In this document: in pieces, positions 57,997 through 64,000 of the stretch
Layout of the letters: the number at the start of each line of letters is the position of its first letter
Numbering within the stretch: the first letter of the stretch is position 1
Source: Pseudomonas anguilliseptica
GTDB lineage: Bacteria; Pseudomonadota; Gammaproteobacteria; Pseudomonadales; Pseudomonadaceae
Length of the DNA stretch: 64,000 bases
Assembly: GCF_900105355.1 (NCBI RefSeq)
Contig: NZ_FNSC01000001.1
Coordinates: 3,348,001 to 3,412,000, forward strand
Direction of reading: 5' to 3'
The notes under the pieces: model-generated
Told to the model about the DNA's origin: nothing
Database searches by the model: none
What the model saw: the letters and a program-made list of their open reading frames with translations, nothing else
Program-made: the position numbers and the translations under genes

Positions 57997-58188
57997 ATGG
58001 AAGAAAACGTTACCCTGGAGCATGAAGGCGAGACCTATACGGCCAGCTATATCGAGATCGGCGACGAGCTGCTGACCTACCTGCCCGATGGCAGCGAGCG
58101 GCGCACTATGCTGCGCGGACTCAATCCTGAGCATGCCGCACTGACCCACCTGCGCGGCTACATCAGCACCCTGAAGCGCAAGGGATAA
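57997..58188 (+). CDS. Small cargo (moron) gene of unknown function
   Basis: A 63-residue acidic protein (MEENVTLEHEGETYTASYIE, then IGDELLTYLPDGSERRTMLR) of predicted beta-beta-alpha type. The ribosome site GCGGAGG is strong, and a GTG 3 bases earlier could also start. It is reversed inside the tail operon with its own promoter-like motif and terminator, the hallmark of a moron. I do not recognise it. Confidence 0.75.
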   Translation: MEENVTLEHEGETYTASYIEIGDELLTYLPDGSERRTMLRGLNPEHAALTHLRGYISTLKRKG

Positions 58189-58192
58189 AAGC

Positions 58193-58217
58193 GAAGCCCC
58201 GCACTAAGCGGGGCTTC
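58193..58217. terminator. Terminator of the moron gene
   Basis: GAAGCCCCGC, loop ACTAA, GCGGGGCTTC, 4 bases after the stop. It would also stand in the way of the tail operon on the other strand unless late transcription is antiterminated. Confidence 0.85.
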
Positions 58218-58257
58218 TGACTTCCGTGTCCTGGGCATCCGTGCCCATCCGTTAAAA

Positions 58258-58782
58258 CTATGCCTGTCCGATGTTGCGTCGGTACTTGGCCAATTGATCC
58301 TCGCCGCCCACGCGGAAGATATTGGCCAGGTAGTCCAGGAGCAGCACTTCCTCGCCGTTCAGCAGCTGGCGCACGAAGATGGCTGAGAACGGTGTCTCGA
58401 ACTTCGACGGGTCACGCGGCTTGAAGCTGCCCAGGTTGTATTCCTTGGGCATGATGGTCATCAGGGTAACCAGCGGGATCTCGTCCACCAGGCCACCGTT
58501 GTTGAACACCTGGACGTTGCTGCGGCACTGGAGCTGCACAGTCTTGAAGGGGCTGGCCAGCTTGCTGCCGGCTTCCTTGTACAGGCTGTTCCAGACGATC
58601 TTGCCTTCCAACTTGTCTAGGCCGTCCGGCAGCTCGATCAGAACGACCATACCCAGGCCCTGGAAGTCGGACATGACCGCCTTGACGCTGCCCAGCTCGA
58701 TCTCCTCGGACTTGGCGAAGAAGTCTTGCCCGTCCAAGTACAGGTTGGCGTTGGTGATGCGATGCGCGTTTACGCCTGCCAT
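58258..58782 (-). CDS. Major tail tube protein (FII)
   Basis: A 174-residue P2 FII-family tube protein (NANLYLDGQDFFAKSEEIEL, then MTIMPKEYNLGSFKPRDPSK). It polymerises into the inner tube inside the sheath. The sheath gene ends 1 base upstream. Confidence 0.94.
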   Translation of the reverse strand: MAGVNAHRITNANLYLDGQDFFAKSEEIELGSVKAVMSDFQGLGMVVLIELPDGLDKLEGKIVWNSLYKEAGSKLASPFKTVQLQCRSNVQVFNNGGLVDEIPLVTLMTIMPKEYNLGSFKPRDPSKFETPFSAIFVRQLLNGEEVLLLDYLANIFRVGGEDQLAKYRRNIGQA

Positions 58783-60210
58783 TTATGCAGCCCCCTTCAG
58801 GTTGGCCAGGTATTCCCCGGTGATCTCGGTTTCGAAGGTGCCGCGCTCGAACGGCAGCGGTACCGTCAGTTTGTAGTTGAACAGCACATGCCCCAGTTCA
58901 AGCTCGGTCTGCGGGTTGCGCGCCGGGTCAAACCAGCACTCACCGCCGAGCAACGCACCGTCACCGATAAGCTTGCGGAAGAACAGGTTGACGCTTTCCG
59001 TGACGCTATCGAGCAGCGACTGGGTGACCGGCATATCAACGAACTGCAGCGAGCTGTAGCGGATCGACTCGTCGACGATATCCTTGGTGCGGCGCACGTT
59101 CTCGAAGTTGCGCATGTGGATCACGGTCGGCCAGGCTGCCGTGCGGTTACCCCACAGCCGCAGGCCGGTACCGAAACTGTTGAACACCGTGGTGACGCCA
59201 GCCTCGTTGAGCAGGTTGACCTCGCTGTCCGGGTCATCAACCCGTGCAGTGAGCGGACGCTCCAGGCCGATCACGCCGACCAGCTCCTGGTTGGAGCTGC
59301 TCCACCAGTAGCCCTTGTCATAGTCCACCCTGGCACGCAGGCCCGCAGCGCGGATCGACAGCGGCTCCAGGCGCTCGCCATCAGTGGCGGCGTCGTACAC
59401 CTTGACGTGCGGGTAGCACAGACGCACGCGGTCGCTGCTGGTGTTGAAGTTGATGCTGCCGAGCGGGCCACGGCCAGCGAGTACCTGCTGCGGCGTAGTG
59501 CCGATAGGCGCGTCGATATAAGCCACGCCGCCCATCTGCTCAGCGGCTGCGATCAGCTCAACGCTGACCGCGTTGAGGGTCGAGAAGCCAGGCGCGATGA
59601 ACAGTTTGGGGAAGAAGCCAAACAGGTTGTAGCTATCCGGGAAAGCCTTGAGGCCGGTGCGCAGGCCCGCGATGGTCACCGCGCCAATGATGTCGGCCGG
59701 GGTGACCTTGCTCGGGTCGGCATAGGTGTAGTCAGCCTTGACCTGGGCATTCGCCGGGATGTTGCCACCAGGCTTGCGCACCACCTCACCAGTGAGCATG
59801 TCACGGGTGTAGTCGGTGTTGAGCTGATAGGTGGTGTTGCCGTCATTCGACTTGAGCGCTAGCACCTGCAGCGCACCATGGCCGAGCTTCAGGCGGTCGT
59901 TGTTGCCGAACTGGCGAGCCTCGGCCACAACGTCCGTGCGGTGGATCACCGGGTCGAGGACGTTGACCACGATGACGGTACCCGCACCGAAGTCATAAAT
60001 GCCGGCCAGTGCCTGCGGAATGCTGAAGCCAGGCAGCTCGGGGCCGAACTGGGCACCATCGCGATCATTCAGCGACAGCGTCAGGGTGTTCACCGGCCCA
60101 ACCGGCGCAGCACCAATCAGCGCGATCACCGCAGACTTGACCACGCGGATGGCACGCGGCCCGCGCTCGACTTCCAGGGTTTCAATGCCGTGTAGATAGT
60201 TGGCAGCCAT
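58783..60210 (-). CDS. Contractile tail sheath protein (FI)
   Basis: A 475-residue P2 FI/Mu L-type sheath. The stretches FNSFGTGLRLWGNRTAAWPT, NFENVRRTKDIVDESIRYSS and PLPFERGTFETEITGEYLAN are the conserved C-terminal sheath core. It proves a myovirus-type tail. Confidence 0.95.
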   Translation of the reverse strand: MAANYLHGIETLEVERGPRAIRVVKSAVIALIGAAPVGPVNTLTLSLNDRDGAQFGPELPGFSIPQALAGIYDFGAGTVIVVNVLDPVIHRTDVVAEARQFGNNDRLKLGHGALQVLALKSNDGNTTYQLNTDYTRDMLTGEVVRKPGGNIPANAQVKADYTYADPSKVTPADIIGAVTIAGLRTGLKAFPDSYNLFGFFPKLFIAPGFSTLNAVSVELIAAAEQMGGVAYIDAPIGTTPQQVLAGRGPLGSINFNTSSDRVRLCYPHVKVYDAATDGERLEPLSIRAAGLRARVDYDKGYWWSSSNQELVGVIGLERPLTARVDDPDSEVNLLNEAGVTTVFNSFGTGLRLWGNRTAAWPTVIHMRNFENVRRTKDIVDESIRYSSLQFVDMPVTQSLLDSVTESVNLFFRKLIGDGALLGGECWFDPARNPQTELELGHVLFNYKLTVPLPFERGTFETEITGEYLANLKGAA

Positions 60211-60425
60211 TACGCTTTCTCTCCTTTCTTCTCGGCCGGAGCGGCGTCATCCGCCAACGGCTCCAGGTGGTTCAGGGCCAGCAGTACCTGGGTGTATTCA
60301 TGCTCGGGTGGCAGATCAACGGGCTGGCCTGGCAGCAGCTGGACATCCAGCAGCTCGCCAGCCTTGCCCACGCGCAGAGATGCAGCGCTCTGCGGGCCGG
60401 AATAGCGGTAGCGCTTGAGTTTCAT
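60210..60425 (-). CDS. Small hypothetical head-tail region protein (gp38-like position)
   Basis: A 71-residue protein (MKLKRYRYSGPQSAASLRVG, then VQLLPGQPVDLPPEHEYTQV) lying between the gp37-like gene and the sheath, where Mu has gp38. Sequence similarity to a family is not clear to me. It overlaps both neighbours by a few bases. Confidence 0.7.
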   Translation of the reverse strand: MKLKRYRYSGPQSAASLRVGKAGELLDVQLLPGQPVDLPPEHEYTQVLLALNHLEPLADDAAPAEKKGEKA

Positions 60426-60892
60426 AGAGTTCCCTCAAAGGTGGGTGGCAGCAGCGGCGCGCCCGCCGGTGGTGCCATGGATTGCAATTGAGTTGCACGG
60501 GTTGCGATATCCAGGCCGTACTGCCAAACGCCCTGCAGGTGACCGATGAAACGCTCAGAGACCGGACGACAGGCTTGGTCGCAATGCGGTGGCCACCATC
60601 CAGTCAGCGTGTCTCGGATGCGGTCCAGGTAGCTGACCGCACCGTCCTTGCCGTTGAGCTGGCGGAACACCAGGGTCAGGCTGATGACCAGGTTGCGCTC
60701 CTGGAACATTGCATCGGTGGCCTGGGAGCCGCCGAAGGTCGACTTGCCGAACGCCACTAGGACAGCGCCGCGTGGGTGGTTGAGGCGGTACTGCGCCGGG
60801 TTCTCCGGGAACAGTTCCACCATCAGATCGCGGCCCATTGCTGCCTTCAGGCGCTCGACAATCGCATCCAGGAGCTGCTCGGTCTGGTTCAT
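60422..60892 (-). CDS. Gp37-family tail terminator-like protein
   Basis: A 156-residue protein resembling the Mu gp37 family (VELFPENPAQYRLNHPRGAV, then LVISLTLVFRQLNGKDGAVS). In Mu this protein caps the tail. Its start overlaps the gp36-like gene stop. Confidence 0.8.
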   Translation of the reverse strand: MNQTEQLLDAIVERLKAAMGRDLMVELFPENPAQYRLNHPRGAVLVAFGKSTFGGSQATDAMFQERNLVISLTLVFRQLNGKDGAVSYLDRIRDTLTGWWPPHCDQACRPVSERFIGHLQGVWQYGLDIATRATQLQSMAPPAGAPLLPPTFEGTL

Positions 60893-61323
60893 CAGTAGCG
60901 CCCCAGGAAGTCATCGCCGAACTGCTGGCGACGAGCGCGAGCGCGGATCTTGCCCGGCTCCGGTGCGGCCTCACCCGTGGGCATGCCCAGGGTGACCACG
61001 CCATCACGAATGCTCTCCAGCAGCTTGAGGGTGTCCTTGCGGCTGTCCTTCACCGCCTCGGGGAGCGCTCCCTCGGGGCGGCGTTGGTACAACCAGTGGC
61101 GGGCTAGGTACACCACGGCATCCCGCAGCACGCTCGGTACCGGATCGAGCGGCAGGTCGTAGCGGCCTCGCAGGTAGCCGTCCACCAGCTCTTCAGCCTG
61201 GCGGACGCCGTCCTCGATCACGCTCTCATTGGGCAGCTCGGCGGTGGGGTCATCGTTGGAGAGCTGAATCAGCGTCAGCTCCGGGATGGCCTTGCCGATA
61301 TCGGCGCGGGTGCAGTAGTGCAT
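60892..61323 (-). CDS. Gp36-family (DUF1320) head completion protein
   Basis: A 143-residue protein of the DUF1320/Mu gp36 type (ELTLIQLSNDDP, IEDGVRQAEELVDGYLRGRY, and LRDAVVYLARHWLYQRR). It probably forms a head-tail connector ring. I use ATG 61323 (MHYCTRADIG). Confidence 0.85.
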   Translation of the reverse strand: MHYCTRADIGKAIPELTLIQLSNDDPTAELPNESVIEDGVRQAEELVDGYLRGRYDLPLDPVPSVLRDAVVYLARHWLYQRRPEGALPEAVKDSRKDTLKLLESIRDGVVTLGMPTGEAAPEPGKIRARARRQQFGDDFLGRY

Positions 61324-61331
61324 GGCTGGCC

Positions 61332-61556
61332 TCAGAACGTGGTGGGCTGGGCGATGGCGCGGACTGCCGCCATAAAGCCCTGCTGCAGGTGACTGCGAGC
61401 GATACCAACCCAACGCTGATCCAGGCCAGCTGAAGCCGAAAGCGAATCGAGTAGCGCTCCCACCTCAGCCGCCTTGGCCTTCACGGCGTTCATCTGATCG
61501 ATCTCGGCCTGGCTCAGTTCGCGGTAGCCAGATATCTGGCGATGCTGGTTATCCAT
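61332..61556 (-). CDS. acb2: Acb2/Tad1-like cyclic-nucleotide sponge (anti-CBASS)
   Basis: A 74-residue helical-hairpin protein with the family pattern HRQISGYRELSQAEIDQMN, then NAVKAKA, and at the C-terminus LDQRWVGIARSHLQQGFMAA with VRAIAQPTTF. Acb2 binds cyclic di- and trinucleotides and so starves CBASS effectors of their signal. From memory, Tyr11 and Lys26 contact the ligand in phage PaMx33 Acb2; here Tyr11 and Lys26 fall at the same numbers. It sits in the head operon between the cement protein and gp36 genes, so it would be made with virion proteins. Assigned from memory of the family, without a search. Confidence 0.78.
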   Translation of the reverse strand: MDNQHRQISGYRELSQAEIDQMNAVKAKAAEVGALLDSLSASAGLDQRWVGIARSHLQQGFMAAVRAIAQPTTF

Positions 61557-61558
61557 CG

Positions 61559-61891
61559 TCAGATACCTCGCACGATGCGAATCACATCGCCAGCCGCCGT
61601 GGCGGCGTCCCAGGCGATGCCGTTACTGATACCGGCAGCCTTGGTGATGGCCTTGCCGCTGGCATCGGACTGAACCTCGGCACCGGCCGAGATAGCCGCA
61701 CCGGCTTCCACCAGGATCACGCCCAGGACGTTGGCCGGAGCGACGTTGCCAGCAGCGGTGTCGGCTTCGACCACAGCCAGCGCCTTGGCACCGTTGGCGC
61801 AGACGTTGCCGTCAAAGCCAACGAAGCGACGGCGGGTCAGCTCGACTGCGGCCACCACCGAGGTGATCAGGATTACTTGTTGCGACTTCAT
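61559..61891 (-). CDS. Capsid cement/decoration protein (DUF2190-like)
   Basis: A 110-residue protein rich in Ala, Val and Gly (FDGNVCANGAKALAVVEADT, LGVILVEAGAAISAGAEVQS and SNGIAWDAATAAGDVIRIVR). The fold pattern fits the DUF2190 cement proteins that stabilise capsids next to the major capsid gene. Its start overlaps the preceding small gene by 4 bases. Confidence 0.8.
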   Translation of the reverse strand: MKSQQVILITSVVAAVELTRRRFVGFDGNVCANGAKALAVVEADTAAGNVAPANVLGVILVEAGAAISAGAEVQSDASGKAITKAAGISNGIAWDAATAAGDVIRIVRGI

Positions 61892-62085
61892 ACTTTGGTC
61901 TCCTCAGAGGCTTTGGCACTCTTGCCCGACTTGGCCGGGGCGGCGCTCTCGATGGGCTCCAGGTAACGCGCCAGCCGTGGGCCGGGCTCAGCCACCAGCT
62001 CGATCTCGCTGCCTTCGGGGACGCGCTCGCCGTCGATGTCCAGGTCGATGCCTACAACGCGGTAGGCCTTGGTTTTATCGCTCAT
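61888..62085 (-). CDS. Small hypothetical capsid-region protein
   Basis: A 65-residue protein (MSDKTKAYRVVGIDLDIDGE, then RVPEGSEIELVAEPG) with a charged Ala/Lys-rich tail. It lies 8 bases downstream of the capsid gene. The pattern is common behind capsid genes of Mu-like phages, but no function is known to me. Confidence 0.75.
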   Translation of the reverse strand: MSDKTKAYRVVGIDLDIDGERVPEGSEIELVAEPGPRLARYLEPIESAAPAKSGKSAKASEETKV

Positions 62086-62093
62086 GGCTCACC

Positions 62094-63017
62094 TCAGGCG
62101 ACGATGTCGGAGATCAGGTAACCGGCGTCAGCGCCAACCACCACGGGCTTGTACATGTCGGTGTGGCGCACATAGCGCACCTTGCCGCCGTTGGTGTCGT
62201 ACTTGTCCGTTTCCGGCATGCCCTTCTTGCGCAGGGTGTAACCGAAGGACGGGGTCTCGTAGTCCGACTTCTCGCCCGCACCTTGCTGAGCCACATAGGC
62301 CAGCACCAGGTTGTCGCTCCAGATATCCGCCGTGGTGGTGTCGCCGGCCAGACCTTCGCCAACCACGATGTTCTGGATGCCGAACAGCGCGCGCAGGTGC
62401 TCCAGGGTGAGGAGCTTGGTTTCGTTGCTACCCAGTGCGGCCTGCAGCTTGGAGTGGAACTTCAAAGCCGCGTACACCGAGACACCCATCAGGATGGTGT
62501 TCGGGCGCACACCAATGCGCGAGCGCACCACTTCCTTGCCGGTCTCGACCACCGCCACAGGATCGCCGCCATTGGCGCTCCACTGGCTGGCACCAGCCAG
62601 GGCAACCTTGCCGCCACTGAGGTAGGTGTTGACGTTTTGTGCCAGCGCGGCGCAGGACACTTCACGGCGCAGGTCGATGGCTTCCTTGACGCGCTTAGCC
62701 GCGCGGGCCTCGGCGTCGAACATCGACTCGGCCTGTTCGCGGTAATCCACCGGATAGGACAGGTCATGCTCGCGCAGCACCACGTCCAGGGTGTTGGTGT
62801 CGTCGGGGGTCATCACATTGGACTGGGCACGAATAGCGCGCTCGGTGTCCCACAGGCGGAAGGCTTCCTTACCGAACAGCGGCACGATGCCCGCTTCCTT
62901 GTCCATATCAGCGAGCGGGAACAGTGCTTCGCCGACAAATTGCGCATTGCGATAGCCGCGCGCGATGTTGGTCAGTACCGGATCAACGATCCGTAGTTGC
63001 TTGAGACGGTCAGCCAT
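62094..63017 (-). CDS. Major capsid protein
   Basis: A 307-residue protein (YRNAQFVGEALFPLADMDKE near the N-terminus, DLRREVSCAALAQNVNTYLS, GVRPNTILMGVSVYAALKFH and YVRHTDMYKPVVVGADAGYL at the end) of the HK97-fold capsid group found in Mu-like and related phages. Position between protease/scaffold and cement genes supports this. Confidence 0.85.
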   Translation of the reverse strand: MADRLKQLRIVDPVLTNIARGYRNAQFVGEALFPLADMDKEAGIVPLFGKEAFRLWDTERAIRAQSNVMTPDDTNTLDVVLREHDLSYPVDYREQAESMFDAEARAAKRVKEAIDLRREVSCAALAQNVNTYLSGGKVALAGASQWSANGGDPVAVVETGKEVVRSRIGVRPNTILMGVSVYAALKFHSKLQAALGSNETKLLTLEHLRALFGIQNIVVGEGLAGDTTTADIWSDNLVLAYVAQQGAGEKSDYETPSFGYTLRKKGMPETDKYDTNGGKVRYVRHTDMYKPVVVGADAGYLISDIVA

Positions 63018-63031
63018 GGCTGCTCAACTCC

Positions 63032-64000
63032 TTACAGGGTGATGAGTTGGCGCACGGCCGACTCGTAGGGGATGTTCTTGTCTGCAGCCAGCTGAGTGGC
63101 GCGGGCATGCAGGGCAAGGCGGTCGGGATCGGTGTTCTTCTCGGCGAACTCCAGGTCGGCGACCTGTGCGTCGCCACTGCGGCGAGCACCGCTGGCCTGC
63201 TCGGCGAAGTCGATCTGCTGCGGCAGGTCGCCGAAGATGGCCTTGAGGCCGGCAGACACTGGCTGACGGGCGTCGCCTTCGCCGAACTCCAGCGGGGTAT
63301 CACCGTCCTCGGCGAAGTCCAGACAGGCGATCAGTGCGGCGGTGTGCTTAGGCAACAGCTTGCCAGCGGCCACCAGTTCCTCGGCGAACGCCACATTGGT
63401 GGCATGAGTGGATTCCTTGCGGGATTGGAGCTGTTGATCCTGGTGCAACTGCACCTGGTTCTTCAGCCGCAGGTTTTCAGCCTGGATGGCGGCAATTTCT
63501 TCGGGCGTCACAGTGGATTCCTCAGTGGTTGCGGTTGGGGTTGGTTCGGAAAAGGAAGGACGCGGCTCGTCTTCGCGGCGGGCGACTTCGTCCAGGGATT
63601 TGATTTGCCAGTCGGGGATGACCTGGTCGGCCACATCCAGACCTCGGTCGGAGATCAGCCAGTCGCGCAGGCGACGCCAAAGGCTGGCACCCACTTCGTG
63701 GCCGTAGTCGGAGAACTCGACAACACCTTCCTCGCCCTCGGCCAGCTCGATAGGACGCAGGCCTTTCACCGCTGGTGGCTGGGCACCGAGGAAGCCGACA
63801 TGGCGCAAGTAGTACACGCCCGGCACCGGGTTGTTCGGCGCGCCGGGGTGATAGAAGGAGGCGGAGATCTTCTTGAAGCGGTTGCTGGCGATCTGCTCGG
63901 AGAACTCCGGGGCAACCTGGTGCGGCTCGGCGACCAAACCATCGGCGCTGCTGGCCAGTGACTTGACCCAGCCACCGGCCGGTGCGTCGTGCTTGGGATG
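63032..64000 (-). CDS. Head maturation protease with C-terminal scaffold (partial)
   Basis: The frame is open to the window edge, so the start lies outside. The visible N-terminal part (FKKISASFYHPGAPNNPVPG, then YYLRHVGFLGAQPPAVKGL) matches Mu-type prohead peptidases. A proline-rich linker and a coiled coil (TPEEIAAIQAENLRLKNQVQ) follow, resembling the scaffold portion that in Mu is also made separately from an internal start. Confidence 0.8.
   Translation of the reverse strand, partial: HPKHDAPAGGWVKSLASSADGLVAEPHQVAPEFSEQIASNRFKKISASFYHPGAPNNPVPGVYYLRHVGFLGAQPPAVKGLRPIELAEGEEGVVEFSDYGHEVGASLWRRLRDWLISDRGLDVADQVIPDWQIKSLDEVARREDEPRPSFSEPTPTATTEESTVTPEEIAAIQAENLRLKNQVQLHQDQQLQSRKESTHATNVAFAEELVAAGKLLPKHTAALIACLDFAEDGDTPLEFGEGDARQPVSAGLKAIFGDLPQQIDFAEQASGARRSGDAQVADLEFAEKNTDPDRLALHARATQLAADKNIPYESAVRQLITL

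Larger units (their letters stand above)
45965..64000 (-). mobile_element. Mu-like prophage, right copy (inverted, partial)
   Basis: It runs on the minus strand from its right end at 45965 through methylase, com, tail and head genes, and leaves the window in the head protease gene. Gene order fits a Mu-like transposable myophage with P2-type tail genes. No transposase region is in view. Apart from the shared gpV and NYN lesions the visible genes are intact. Confidence 0.87.

Overview
The window is a piece of a Pseudomonas chromosome. The gene order aminotransferase-uvrB-EamA/MFS/HlyD-LysR-gltX-tRNA(Ala/Glu)-TetR-hydrolase, then eda, dusC, ibpA and LysR-leuC-leuD-leuB, follows the P. aeruginosa PA3139 to PA3118 neighbourhood as I remember it. 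The intergenic repeats look like those of the stutzeri/mendocina/alcaligenes side of the genus (inference).

Layout. (1) 1-10016: right-hand part of a Mu-like transposable prophage on the + strand, with tail genes U, X, D, V, W, J, I, H, a Tfa-like gene, a papain-like peptidase, com and an adenine methylase. An IS5-family element (26-1217) interrupts gene U. (2) 10017-45964: 35.9 kb of host core genome: envelope genes (MlaA, hydrolase), a GH17 protein, an IS630 element, tRNA-Asn/Pro, an aminotransferase, uvrB, a multidrug efflux locus, gltX, tRNA-Ala/Glu x2, TetR-hydrolase, a diguanylate cyclase, the Entner-Doudoroff set pgl-edd-eda, a thioesterase, dusC, an SDR, ibpA with a sigma32 promoter and ROSE-like leader, a five-PAS GGDEF-EAL protein, and LysR-leuCDB. 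(3) 45965-64000: a second Mu-like prophage in the opposite orientation, running from its right end back through the tail genes to the head genes (sheath, tube, tape measure, tail terminator, cement protein, capsid, protease) and off the window. It carries a probable anti-CBASS gene (acb2).

The prophages share an inverted repeat. Position x on the left corresponds to 55687 minus x on the right, from gene U to the last codons of the methylase, and the encoded proteins are identical. Similarity then drops abruptly. The extreme right ends are related but diverged and closely resemble the right end of phage Mu; both sit inside copies of one hairpin repeat family.

That family (five copies of about 140 bp in the host segment, two of them cut by the phage ends) has a conserved core, but its inner and outer stems differ between copies while staying base-paired within a copy. 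Four of five copies abut a stop codon.

Seven coding regions (gpV, NYN, MerR, GH17, EmrA-like, LysR, SDR) are frameshifted, mostly by apparent one-base indels, so assembly quality must be checked before calling them pseudogenes.
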